Shown: positions 26,136 through 34,544, counted from the stretch's first letter. The stretch is DNA of 64,000 nt from Terribacillus saccharophilus (GCA_900110015.1 FOCD01000002.1:868001-932000); one strand, 5' to 3'. The notes: generated by a model from the sequence alone, not told the origin. Program-made: numbers and translations.

Positions 26136-27614
26136 CTACGCATTATCTAATCGATATTCGATAGGTTTTTGATAGTTACCACCATTTAGCATACCTTCTT
26201 GCGGTATTTCAAGCTTAAAATGCGTGCCATGCGGCGAGCTTTCAACTATATTTATATCTCCTAAGTGCTCAATCATCATTTTCTTCACAAAGGGAAGACC
26301 CAATCCCATCCCCCGCTTTTTATTTCCTAATGAGATGAATGGATCAAATACACTTACCCAGTTATCTTTGGGTATGCCCTTACCAGTGTCGATAAAGTTT
26401 ATGATGATATTTTTATCATCAATCTCTGTGCTGATAGTTATCTTCTTTTCCGGCTTGTCTTCCGGCATTGCCTCCACACTATTCTTAATCAGATTGATAA
26501 AGACTTGTTCTAAGTTTGTCCTATTCAGATACACATTCAGAGGCGAATATGTATTTATGAACTGCAACTCCACCTTGTTTTCTTGGAGCATTCCAGCTGA
26601 AAATTCAATAGATTCTTGGATGATTTCTACTAGATCCTCTGTTTTAAAAGGTAATGAAGAGGCCTTCATGTAGGCACTATAATTGTCTGTCAGTTGATCC
26701 AGATGTTGGGAGGATCTACATACCATCTCCAAGGTTTGCTTATCTCTTTCCGTTAAGTCGCCGCTATTGTTCAGTAACCTTGAGAAACTTTTAATAATAG
26801 CGTTTGTGTTCTTAACTTCATGAATCAGGCTGCCAGTGAGCTGACCTGTATAGTCTAGTTTTTTCTGTTTTTCCATTAATTCATAAGAATGTATTTTCAA
26901 ATCTACATTAAATTTAACAAAGATATGTATGCTTCCCACTGAAAAGATGATGACACCTATGCTGCTTGTAAGAAGACCAGTTAACGGAATGAAGTTTAGA
27001 GCTCCTAGTACAATTAGCACCAATGCGTTGAATGAGAAGCCCATAAGGAAGTTTTTAAAATGTGAGTTCCGAATTCTCAATGATAATACACATACCACTA
27101 ACAAGAAAAATACAATAGCAGCCATATGCAGAAAATAGACCCATAATAGCGGTCCATACTCAGGAAAGTAGTGATTACTAGTAAATCTTTCATTGGCAAC
27201 GCCCAAACCAGTTATGCCTAAGTTCGTCCAACTAATGGAGTAAACCACCATACTCCATATAGTGAAGCCAATAAGTGCCTTTTTTGTAAAAAGAGCATAA
27301 GACATTTTCGTAAGCCAATTCGTTTTTTCCGTTACGGATGGTTGATTATTGATGATCCAGTAAGCCATATACAATACCGTGGGAAGGATAAAAGTTGACC
27401 CTCCATGAAACAGCTTGAACAGAAATAGAACAATATCTTCTGACAAAACGTCCTTAAAATAAAGAACTCCAATATCTAACTGCCAGATTGTGATTAAGAT
27501 CATACAAATGATCATCCCTACCGACAACTTTGTTTCATTGTACACTTTGCTTATGCTCAACGCTAAAAACAATGGCAGCAAACCAATGGCACATATTACT
27601 ATACCAATAATCAT
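26136..27614 (-). CDS. Orphan sensor histidine kinase, copy 2
   Basis: The 492-residue paralogue of the neighbouring kinase has the same multi-helix sensor region and an intact kinase core (GSLIHEVKNTNAIIKS, QVFINLIKNSVEAM, DTGKGI, GMGLGLPFVKK). Only six substitutions occur in the first ~68 residues relative to copy 1. Differences are scattered, denser in the loop near residues 135-150 (ANERFTSNHYFPEYG against TQERYTGVYYFPDYG) and in the helical linker after the histidine. Both copies look functional. The altered loop could mean altered signal specificity. Confidence 0.82.
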   Translation of the reverse strand: MIIGIVICAIGLLPLFLALSISKVYNETKLSVGMIICMILITIWQLDIGVLYFKDVLSEDIVLFLFKLFHGGSTFILPTVLYMAYWIINNQPSVTEKTNWLTKMSYALFTKKALIGFTIWSMVVYSISWTNLGITGLGVANERFTSNHYFPEYGPLLWVYFLHMAAIVFFLLVVCVLSLRIRNSHFKNFLMGFSFNALVLIVLGALNFIPLTGLLTSSIGVIIFSVGSIHIFVKFNVDLKIHSYELMEKQKKLDYTGQLTGSLIHEVKNTNAIIKSFSRLLNNSGDLTERDKQTLEMVCRSSQHLDQLTDNYSAYMKASSLPFKTEDLVEIIQESIEFSAGMLQENKVELQFINTYSPLNVYLNRTNLEQVFINLIKNSVEAMPEDKPEKKITISTEIDDKNIIINFIDTGKGIPKDNWVSVFDPFISLGNKKRGMGLGLPFVKKMMIEHLGDINIVESSPHGTHFKLEIPQEGMLNGGNYQKPIEYRLDNA

Positions 27615-27650
27615 TCCGACTAACCCCTAACTGCTTGATATCCACATCAT

Positions 27651-28098
27651 GGATTATTTTTTATATATACGTTACATACGTTATGTCTGATCGTAACGTC
27701 CATTACCAGGTCTTTAAGCCTGCCACATCATGAATCTATCCTCTTATATCCGTTCAACCACATTGAATCATTTTACCTATATATTATAGCAACATATTTC
27801 ATAAAGCAGTGGCTTTATGACATAGAAAAACACATTTGTAAATAATTACCTCAAACTATTTACAATAAGAACTGATAGAAAATCAATTCTCCATAATCAG
27901 CATCTCATGCAGCCTCTCTTCAAAATCAGGTTCTATTTCTGCAAAATTTGGGTACTGTTAAGAAGCAGAATTCCATAAATCTTGTGAACCCTCTTTCGAA
28001 ATACTCACCTATTGCTTTTGTATATCCCCATGAAAGGACTAACTTTATTACACTTTCACAATACATGAATCCTATCTGTTAAATCATTCTCTTGCTAA
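27651..28098. other. Non-coding stretch of about 450 bases
   Basis: No gene or strong hairpin is visible. On the minus strand 27888-27957 one frame reads YPNFAEIEPDFEERLHEMLI before a stop; it is closed by a stop just upstream, so it may be the worn C-terminal tip of a lost gene. AAAGGTGG before 28113 is the ribosome site of the next gene. Confidence 0.4.
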
Positions 28099-28112
28099 AG
28101 GTGGCTGTATAA

Positions 28113-29072
28113 ATGACATATGTTTTATTAATCGTTGGTTTTGTGCTTTTAATTAAAGGGGCTGACTACTTTGTAGATGGTGCCTCAAAAATTGCTATTG
28201 CTCTGAAGATTTCTCCTTTATTAATTGGATTGACGATTGTCGCGATGGGGACCAGCGCTCCAGAGGCCACTGTCAGTATCGTTGCAGCATTGGAAGGCAG
28301 TGCTGGCGTAGCTGTCGGTAATGTTGTAGGAAGCAATATCTTTAATATAACCTTTGTCGTTGGACTCGCTGCGGTCATTTTTCCGCTGACGGTTGGAAGT
28401 GAGACAATTAGAAAGGAAATTCCTTTCACACTGCTTGCAAGTGTAGCCTTACTGATCCTTATAAGCGATGTAAGTCTGCAGCAGATGGATGGAAACTATC
28501 TGACTAGAAGTGACGGGTTTATCCTTTTACTATTTTTCGCTGTCTTTTTATACTACATTTTTGAAGTTGCCAGGAAAGATAGGAAGAACACGCAGAACAC
28601 AGAGAACCCATCAACCGAAAAAGCGAAATGGGGAAAAAACACGCTTCTTACAGTTGGAGGACTTGCGGCTATCATCTTTGGCGGCGAACTCGTCGTGAGT
28701 AACGCTACTGAAATAGCCATTTCATTCGGAATGAGCGAGACGCTGGTCGGTCTGACTATTGTTGCGATAGGTACATCCCTTCCCGAATTAATTACTTCTG
28801 TTACTGCTGCCATAAAGAAAGAAAATGAAATTGCATTGGGGAATATAGTAGGAAGTAACATTTTTAATATCTTCTTTGTACTAGGATTGTCGTCTTCGAT
28901 ATCTCCTTTCGCAATTGAAGGCACAATATTCATAGACATCCTCTTATTGATTGTCATCACACTAATTCTGCTTGTTTTTTCACGTACAAACTACAAAGTC
29001 GGTAAAGTGGAAGGCGGCCTCTTGGCTGTCATCTACATCGCATACATGGTTTATATTATTATAAGAAATTAA
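28113..29072 (+). CDS. Calcium/sodium antiporter, YrbG-like (CaCA family)
   Basis: This 319-residue protein has about ten membrane helices in two inverted halves, each with the cation-binding alpha repeat: GTSAPEATVS (about residue 47) with GNVVGSNIFNI, and GTSLPELITS (about 220) with GNIVGSNIFNI. The halves are joined by a charged cytoplasmic loop (RKDRKNTQNTENPS). Such proteins exchange Ca2+ (or other cations) for Na+ or K+. It is a single gene. Confidence 0.88.
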   Translation: MTYVLLIVGFVLLIKGADYFVDGASKIAIALKISPLLIGLTIVAMGTSAPEATVSIVAALEGSAGVAVGNVVGSNIFNITFVVGLAAVIFPLTVGSETIRKEIPFTLLASVALLILISDVSLQQMDGNYLTRSDGFILLLFFAVFLYYIFEVARKDRKNTQNTENPSTEKAKWGKNTLLTVGGLAAIIFGGELVVSNATEIAISFGMSETLVGLTIVAIGTSLPELITSVTAAIKKENEIALGNIVGSNIFNIFFVLGLSSSISPFAIEGTIFIDILLLIVITLILLVFSRTNYKVGKVEGGLLAVIYIAYMVYIIIRN

Positions 29073-29104
29073 ATGACCAGTTGAATTTGTGCCTGCAAAT
29101 ACAT

Positions 29105-29150
29105 GAAAAAGATCTCTTTCACTGTTTGTTCGTGATGGAGATCTTTTTTT
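29105..29150 (+). terminator. Terminator of the antiporter gene
   Basis: AAAAAGATCTC pairs with GAGATCTTTTTTT, with an inner CAC/GTG pairing. Confidence 0.85.
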
Positions 29151-29284
29151 GATTCTGAGAATTGTATGAAAGCAACGGTGGATTCCTCCACTTATGATCA
29201 CTCATAATATCTGAAAAATTTAAATATTGAAATTTATTTTAAACTGTTATACAATCTCACAAACAGTTAATGAAGAGGTGGATG

Positions 29285-30247
29285 ATGAAAACGTTAGAAC
29301 GATTTAGTCAGTTTGTCGGAAGTACATTTGCGTATTGGGTTATTTTGTTTGCGGTAGTAGCTTTCATGCTGCCAGCAGGATTTACATGGATTGTTCCATT
29401 TATTACCCCGCTTCTCGGTATCATTATGTTTGGAATGGGACTCACTCTGTCTGCGAGCGACTTTAAAGGAGTTGTGAAACGTCCCTTTGAAGTATTTGCC
29501 GTAGTAGCCGGTCAATTCCTGATCATGCCGCTGCTTGCCTTCGCCTTGGCAAAAGGACTGCAATTACCTCCAGAAGTAGCTGTCGGCGTCATTCTAGTAG
29601 GATGCTGCCCTGGCGGAACGTCCTCTAACGTCATGACCTTCCTGGCCAAAGGCGATGTCCCATTATCCGTAACCGCCACTGCAGTCACTACCGTTCTCGC
29701 ACCGATTGTAACACCTGCACTCATTCTTTTATTTGCGAGCGAATGGATTGAAGTCAGTCCTGTCTCGTTATTTATATCCATCGTAAATGTCGTCATTATC
29801 CCGATTGTCTTAGGCTTACTCGTCAAACGCTTCTTCAATAGACAAGCCACAGCAAGCGTAAAAGTACTGCCGCTTGTATCAGCTGTTGCCATAATCGGCA
29901 TCGTAGCAGCTGTCGTATCCAATAGCCAGCAACAAATCGCACAGACCGGACTGGCCATTTTCGGTGTAGTCATCCTGCACAATGTACTTGGCTACCTACT
30001 TGGATTCGCCTTCGCCAAGCTCTTGCGAATGGACCTTCCGAAAGTCAAAACAACCTCCATTGAAGTCGGCATGCAAAACTCAGGATTAGGCGCACAGCTT
30101 GCAACAGCGCACTTCTCGCAGCTTGCAGCTGTACCAAGCGCTATCTTTAGTGTTTGGCATAATATTTCGGGTTCCATTTTGGCTAATATCTTTGCGAAGA
30201 TGGGTAGTAGTGAGAAGAAAATAGATGCTAAGGAACAGATATCTTAA
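29285..30247 (+). CDS. Bile acid:sodium symporter (BASS) family transporter, YocS-like
   Basis: About nine to ten membrane helices are predicted in 320 residues. Family signatures are GMGLTLSASDF, VGCCPGGTSSNVMTFLAKGDV (the conserved Na+-site loop) and EVGMQNSGLGAQLA (second crossover). The start is ATG 29285, six bases after GAGG; the ATG at 29270 would place that site inside the gene. Relatives carry 2-keto acids such as ketopantoate (PanS) or other organic anions; the substrate here is unknown. Confidence 0.85.
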   Translation: MKTLERFSQFVGSTFAYWVILFAVVAFMLPAGFTWIVPFITPLLGIIMFGMGLTLSASDFKGVVKRPFEVFAVVAGQFLIMPLLAFALAKGLQLPPEVAVGVILVGCCPGGTSSNVMTFLAKGDVPLSVTATAVTTVLAPIVTPALILLFASEWIEVSPVSLFISIVNVVIIPIVLGLLVKRFFNRQATASVKVLPLVSAVAIIGIVAAVVSNSQQQIAQTGLAIFGVVILHNVLGYLLGFAFAKLLRMDLPKVKTTSIEVGMQNSGLGAQLATAHFSQLAAVPSAIFSVWHNISGSILANIFAKMGSSEKKIDAKEQIS

Positions 30248-30249
30248 TA

Positions 30250-30288
30250 GAAACAGCCATCCTCCTTTAGAGGATGGCTGTTTTTTCT
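30250..30288 (+). terminator. Terminator of the BASS gene
   Basis: AAACAGCCATCCTC pairs with GAGGATGGCTGTTT and is followed by TTTTT. Confidence 0.92.
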
Positions 30289-30465
30289 TTATACCCTCAT
30301 ATTTCCTACAGTAAGTAATGATAAGCAGTCTCACCAGATTGACCCTTACTTTCATCTTTATCACAACAGATATAACCATCTTATAGCTACGAAGACTTCT
30401 GTCGTGTTTTTCCAAAAAACGACTATTTAGCGCTGGTAAAAAGGAAGTATTTTTGTCACTTCCCC

Positions 30466-30493
30466 TTTCACCAGTATTTTCCTTTATTATAAT
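30466..30493 (+). promoter_or_regulatory. Promoter of the 30.5 kb LXG operon
   Basis: TTTCAC (30466-30471) and TATAAT (30488-30493) are spaced 16 bases. The flanking sequence (TTTCCTTTATTATAAT, then AGCTAACGGA and AGGTGGTGA) matches that before the 17676 toxin, pointing to shared control or recent common origin. Confidence 0.65.
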
Positions 30494-30525
30494 AACAAGT
30501 AACAAACAGCTAACGGATATATTAG

Positions 30526-32340
30526 GTGGTGAAGACAATTAAAAATTTAGATGTACAAGACATCCTGCAGCAGATTGAAAGCACAAAGAAATTTATAAAA
30601 CAAACACAGGAAAGCAGCGAACAAGTCAAAAAAGCCCTCAATGGCGTGACGACACTTCACGATGGGTTTGAAGGTAATACCGCCGACTCCATCCGCTCTT
30701 TTTTTGTAGAAACACACAAGCCATTCCTCGAGTTCATGAATAGCTTTTTGATACAATATGAAGAGACACTATCGTCTGTAAATGAAGAAGTTCTTTCCTT
30801 CGAGTCGGACGAGCATGGATTTATCCGGGAAGAATATTTAGAAGATAAACTAAAGAGCAGACTGGTGAAAGCTTCAACCAGCTTAACCTCAACGTCAATC
30901 GACATTAATCAACAGCTGCTTTATGTAAAAGATATTGTGAATGTCCCATCTGTAGATAGTGAGCCATTTATCAATTCCATCAACAAGGGAAAAGAGAAAC
31001 TATCAGAAACACTGTCGAATATGTATGATATGGACGCCAAAGCAGCCAATAAGCTTGATAAACCCGAACAGGATATTGAGCGGATGAAGACTTATCTGTC
31101 TAAGCTGAAAGATGCGATTGATAAAAATAATATTACTGTTGACAGTTACAGCTCTGAACAGCTGACAAAGCAGAATTTCTACAAAGACTTCAAATTACAA
31201 GCTGGCGGCAGACAAGCGTTAACAAGCGACAAACCAATCCCCCTAACGGAACAAGAGTACAAAGCTCTGCAAGATCAAATCAAAGATAGCAAAACCGTTC
31301 AAGATGACCGATTTGAATGGGATGGTGAGTACTTTACTTTAGAAGATGGCCGAATTATCAGAGCCTACACTGATCCAAATTCTGACTCAGCCGTATCAAA
31401 AATGGCCTTTGAATTTGTATCCAGTATTCCGGAGAATCGGGAGGATTTGAAGGAGTATAAGCAAGAAGAAGGAAAAAGTATGTTTACTGGTGCCGTAAAA
31501 GGCACAGTTGATTTTTTCTTCGGAGACGCTATTACATTATTTGGGCCTGATGCCACACTTGAAGAAAGAGCCTGGGCCGGAGTATTCCTATTTGTTAAAC
31601 CAGCAAAAGTACTGGATAAGGTAGGAAGTCCTTTTCTTAGCTCTACTAAGAAATACATTGATGATCTTGCTGAGAGTAAGGGAATTCCGAATACAAATCA
31701 AACCAAAGCTGATAAGCTTAACAATAGGAATGGCTCAGTAGAAAGTGATATAAATACGCCTACTGCTTTTAAACAAAAAGAATTTGCTAGCACATATGAT
31801 TCACGAATTCAACAAACACCAGCTCCTTTGAACCCTAAAGTTCAATTTGATGGAATAAGGGGGGAATCTCTTTCAACACTTAAGCCCCCACCTGATCCTC
31901 AATTGAAAAAAATATTAGATGAAGCAGGCGTATATGGTATTCCATATAAGAATGGAGTTCCCGACTTTTCTTCTGTTGCGAAGGCACAAGTTGAAATCAA
32001 ATATATGCTTGGCGGCAAAGGCACCTATGGTGGAAAGGCTAGGCGTGCTAATTTTAATCAATCTGATCAGAAATTAGCTGCCCAGATTAACAAATCACCT
32101 AAGTTAGCAAAAGATTTTGGTTTCGAGCAAGACAAAGTTACTGCTAGAGACATAAAAAAGTACAGAGAAACAAATCAATTAACTTGGCATGAATTAAATG
32201 ATGTTAAGACAATGCAACTAGTACCTACAAAAATAAATAGCGAATTCGGTCATTTAGGTGGTGTTGGTGAGATAAATGCAGGAGCTTTTGAGCCTAAAGG
32301 ATTTGCTAAAAAACAAGAAAGGGGATTATTTGATGAATAA
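30526..32340 (+). CDS. LXG polymorphic toxin with HNH/Endo VII (WHE-type) nuclease domain
   Basis: The 604-residue protein has an LXG domain over about residues 1-215, nearly collinear with that of the 17676 toxin (NGVTTLHDGFEGNTADSIRSFF, MKTYLSKLKDAIDKNNIT). The middle region shares FEWDGEYFTLEDGRIIRAY and GAVKGTVDFFFGDA. The C-terminal domain is unrelated to its sister and contains VKTMQLVPTKINSEFGHLGG preceded by LTWHELND, close to the WHH family of HNH/Endo VII toxin nucleases with Glu at the third position. Nuclease attack on rivals after type VII export is inferred. Its stop overlaps the next start (GATGAATAA). The start has the same GTG-or-ATT ambiguity as its sister. Confidence 0.88.
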   Translation: MVKTIKNLDVQDILQQIESTKKFIKQTQESSEQVKKALNGVTTLHDGFEGNTADSIRSFFVETHKPFLEFMNSFLIQYEETLSSVNEEVLSFESDEHGFIREEYLEDKLKSRLVKASTSLTSTSIDINQQLLYVKDIVNVPSVDSEPFINSINKGKEKLSETLSNMYDMDAKAANKLDKPEQDIERMKTYLSKLKDAIDKNNITVDSYSSEQLTKQNFYKDFKLQAGGRQALTSDKPIPLTEQEYKALQDQIKDSKTVQDDRFEWDGEYFTLEDGRIIRAYTDPNSDSAVSKMAFEFVSSIPENREDLKEYKQEEGKSMFTGAVKGTVDFFFGDAITLFGPDATLEERAWAGVFLFVKPAKVLDKVGSPFLSSTKKYIDDLAESKGIPNTNQTKADKLNNRNGSVESDINTPTAFKQKEFASTYDSRIQQTPAPLNPKVQFDGIRGESLSTLKPPPDPQLKKILDEAGVYGIPYKNGVPDFSSVAKAQVEIKYMLGGKGTYGGKARRANFNQSDQKLAAQINKSPKLAKDFGFEQDKVTARDIKKYRETNQLTWHELNDVKTMQLVPTKINSEFGHLGGVGEINAGAFEPKGFAKKQERGLFDE

Positions 32341-32800
32341 AAAAGATGCGATTTTCGGCAATCTTGAGTACGAATATGGCTGGACTAAGATCACCACTTT
32401 TAATTTTTTCGGAAAAGAAATGGAGATTGACTTGATGATAGATGGTGAAGAAGATGGTCAGTTTGAACAAGGTCAATATATAGCATATCAGTCATTTCTT
32501 GAAAAATGGAAAGAAATACAACCTAAATTATTAACATCTATATTAGACTATTACAAACAAAAACGACATGAACTGGGATATGATGTTGAGGTAAATGAAG
32601 ACTACCCATTAGTCGAAACCACAGACCAAATATTAGCGATGATAAATCTAGATGGTATAGTTGTTCCTTATGCCGATATATTTGAAGGTAGAGATATCAG
32701 AATTACATTCAATTGCACTTGGGATGCAGAGAATGGTTTAGGCTTGCGTTTGTTGAATGAAAAAGTCATTGAGGTCGGTTATCAGGATATCGCTGTTTGA
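32333..32800 (+). CDS. Immunity protein to the HNH toxin (DUF2004/DUF6985-like)
   Basis: Start ATG 32333 overlaps the toxin stop, with GAAAGGGGATT as ribosome site, and gives 155 residues. It has FGNLEYEYGWTKITTFNFFGKEMEIDLMIDG and then FNCTWDAENGLGLRLLNEKVIEVGYQDIAV, the pattern of DUF2004/DUF6985-type proteins found beside bacterial toxins. The direct overlap makes it the best candidate for cognate immunity. Confidence 0.72.
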   Translation: MNKKDAIFGNLEYEYGWTKITTFNFFGKEMEIDLMIDGEEDGQFEQGQYIAYQSFLEKWKEIQPKLLTSILDYYKQKRHELGYDVEVNEDYPLVETTDQILAMINLDGIVVPYADIFEGRDIRITFNCTWDAENGLGLRLLNEKVIEVGYQDIAV

Positions 32801-32847
32801 TACTTTTCTATCAACATTTACACAAAAAAAGATAAAAGTGATTAAGA

Positions 32848-32932
32848 ATTAAGAATTAGTGTTGAAGTGATTAAAGAGTTCATCTCTAAATAATTAGAGG
32901 CTTAGGATTTTTGTCTTTACCGGAAGGTCTAA
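32848..32932 (+). pseudogene. Possible SUKH gene remnant
   Basis: One frame reads ELRISVEVIKEFISK then stops; a shifted frame continues IIRGLGFLSLPEGLR. Together they recall the SUKH start seen intact at 33421 (RVSLEVIKNFETEYNVNLPERYKGF). There is no start codon and at least one stop and frameshift. The match is short and weak. Confidence 0.25.
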
Positions 32933-33299
32933 GAATATTCTATTTGGTTAAGGAATATTAATGATGAGGACTCTATAGGTGAGTATGTTGATCTAACGTA
33001 TGATGAGGATGGTTGATGGTGAGTCTGTCCCCTCCCAATTCTTTATCGATTTTAACATTGATATGGATGAAACAAATGAGGATACTATAGAAAAAGCCGT
33101 CTATAAAAATAGTAGTAGTGATATTTCTGCATTGTTAGATGGATGTTCGTATGAAGAAATTATCATCCCAAAAATCAAAAATAGTATAAACCTAAAGAAA
33201 TCATATAATGCAGTAATTTTAATAAATAATTTTGAATATATCCAAGAGATTAGTTCAACTGGTGCTTTTGACTTTATTACTACTACAAGTTATGAGTAA
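32933..33299 (+). pseudogene. Imm22 immunity gene broken by a 7-base duplication
   Basis: From 32933 one frame reads EYSIWLRNINDEDSIGEY then VDLTYDEDG and hits TGA. Seven bases on, the next frame reads GESVPSQFFIDFNIDMDETN and continues to 33299 (LLDGCSYEEIIIPKIK, AVILINNFEYIQEI), which fits the Imm22 family. At 33007-33020 the sequence GATGGTT GATGGTG is a tandem near-repeat; removing one unit restores a continuous DEDGESVPSQF. The start codon is also missing (TAA at 32930). It is a decayed immunity gene; the downstream ATG at 33000 gives only a truncated protein. Confidence 0.72.
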
Positions 33300-33316
33300 G
33301 CACCTAAAGGATATAG

Positions 33317-33409
33317 GACGGAAAAACAATGATTTTATTTAAATCAAGAATATATGCGGAGTTTACTCATTCTAGTGGTGTATCAGACGTTACTAAAAAT
33401 AAGCAATAG
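33317..33409 (+). pseudogene. Remnant of a toxin C-terminal tip
   Basis: A 30-codon open fragment, closed upstream by TAG, reads DGKTMILFKSRIYAEF then THSSGVSDVTKNKQ and stops. Its TAG overlaps the AGGAG ribosome site of the intact SUKH gene at 33421, exactly the spacing expected between a toxin and its immunity gene. No toxin body is present. An ATG at 33329 would give only 26 residues. The toxin family is not identifiable from the tip. Confidence 0.5.
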
Positions 33410-33420
33410 GAGTTCTCTAT

Positions 33421-33870
33421 ATGGTTAAAATTATAAGTTCTTATGAGAGAGTTTCCTTAGAAGTGATCAAAAACTTTGAAACTGAATATAATGTCAATTT
33501 ACCAGAAAGATACAAAGGTTTCCTACTTAATTGGAATGGCGGATATCCACAACCTAGTTTATTTAAAATATCAGATGAAAAAGGTGTTAGTGTTCTAGAC
33601 CATTTCTATGGAGTTGGTGATGACGAAAGTGATTTGTCTGATTATATCGACATATATGAATATAGATTACCAACAGGATTTGTACCAATAGCAAATGATC
33701 CTGGTGGCAACGTAATATGTCTGGGCACTAATGAATCTTATTACGATAATATATATTTTTGGGATCATGAGAATGAACAGGACGATAATGAGGATATGAG
33801 TAATATGTATTTCTTAGCGAATAACATAGATGAGTTTCTTGGAAATCTTTATGAAGACGAAGTTAATTAA
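33421..33870 (+). CDS. SMI1/KNR4 (SUKH) immunity protein, orphan
   Basis: The 149-residue protein starts at ATG 33421 with AGGAG eight bases upstream. It has SUKH features: SLEVIKNFETEYNVNLPERYKGFLLNWNGGYP, then LPTGFVPIANDPGGNVICLGTNE and IYFWDHENEQD. It is intact but has no complete toxin in front; the preceding fragment (33317-33409) could be what is left of it. It may protect against rivals that still carry that toxin. Confidence 0.85.
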   Translation: MVKIISSYERVSLEVIKNFETEYNVNLPERYKGFLLNWNGGYPQPSLFKISDEKGVSVLDHFYGVGDDESDLSDYIDIYEYRLPTGFVPIANDPGGNVICLGTNESYYDNIYFWDHENEQDDNEDMSNMYFLANNIDEFLGNLYEDEVN

Positions 33871-33979
33871 ATTTGTTACTGTATTCGTTAACCTTACGTA
33901 CGAATGTGTTTGGTCTAAGTTTTACTACAACTAGGTTAATGGGTAATAATAAGGAAGAGAGATCTTATCTATCATATAC

Positions 33980-34354
33980 ATGGCTAAAGTTAAGAAACTA
34001 GACGCTAATATTGAGGAAGAAGTAACCCTTGAAATTAACAATATCGAGTTCACAGCCTTTGCTTTTATTTGCCCCTACAAAATTGAATTAGAGAAGAGTT
34101 ACCCGGTTTTAATTGGATTTACTATACTTGATGATTTACTTATACGTGAATATAAAGAAAATAAAAAAGACATGGAACGTATAGGTACAGGTTATGAGTA
34201 TTATTTAAGAGGCTTATTGCAAAGAGATTCAATAGATGCAGGAATCGTAATCATTGATGAGGATGAATACTTCTCTGAATATCCAGAGTTAATTGGAAAA
34301 AATGTTGAGCTCAAAGTGGATAGGATTAGTGTAGAGTTTCTAAAAAGAGATTAG
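33980..34354 (+). CDS. Putative immunity protein, family shared with 34848
   Basis: The 124-residue acidic protein has no strong ribosome site; AAGGA lies 25 bases upstream. The strand-rich layout (VTLEINNIEFTAFAFICPYKIE, GYEYYLRGLLQRDSI, IGKNVELKVDRISVEF) can be aligned loosely with the 34848 protein: EVT-F-CPY, a central tyrosine-containing stretch, and VELKVDRISVEF against ITFECQRIDIY at the end. I infer one small beta-barrel-like immunity family. No named family is recognised. Confidence 0.55.
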   Translation: MAKVKKLDANIEEEVTLEINNIEFTAFAFICPYKIELEKSYPVLIGFTILDDLLIREYKENKKDMERIGTGYEYYLRGLLQRDSIDAGIVIIDEDEYFSEYPELIGKNVELKVDRISVEFLKRD

Positions 34355-34361
34355 AGAGATA

Positions 34362-34397
34362 TAGGATGCTCAGCGTTGTATTCGCTGAGCATCTTTG
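34362..34397 (+). terminator. Hairpin/terminator after the 33980 gene
   Basis: GATGCTCAGCG (34365-34375) pairs perfectly with CGCTGAGCATC (34383-34393), then TTTGTG. The arms are nearly identical to the hairpin at 35732-35758. Confidence 0.65.
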
Positions 34398-34406
34398 TGC
34401 TATTAG

Positions 34407-34544
34407 AAAGGAAACTCCCTGGTCTCCGAGGGCAGAGCTCTTAGAGATGTTGACTATACTAATCATGGTAATGCCAAATCTCACCCTGAATGGCCTCATG
34501 AACATATTTTTAAATGGAACAGTGTTGGGGCATTCGAAAGATAA
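34407..34544 (+). pseudogene. Remnant of a toxin C-terminal tip
   Basis: A 45-codon open fragment, closed upstream by TAG, reads KGNSLVSEGRALRDV, DYTNHGNAKSHPEWPHEH and IFKWNSVGAFER, then TAA. The pattern DYTNHGNAKSHP-PHEH resembles the extreme C-terminus of a polymorphic toxin type in which DYTxHGxxKSHPxxPHxH is common. Only the tip remains. The stop lies just before AAAGGAG, the ribosome site of the next small gene, so toxin-immunity order is conserved. Confidence 0.62.

Larger units (their letters stand above)
24363..27650 (-). repeat. Tandem gene duplication, unit about 1.74 kb
   Basis: The kinase at 24430-25872 and the one at 26136-27614 are paralogous along their entire length. The similarity extends past both ends: the GAAGCTCAAC terminator hairpin is repeated (24363-24400 and 26081-26110), as is the upstream segment reading CTAACCCCTAACTG on the plus strand (25885 and 27625 regions). 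The whole transcription unit was therefore duplicated head to tail. Confidence 0.9.

Noticed and set aside
33872..34005. Open frame ending SYLSYTWLKLRN before and into the 33980 gene, as another toxin tip
   Set aside because: It overlaps the preceding gene's end, its composition is not convincing and the position does not create a clean junction.
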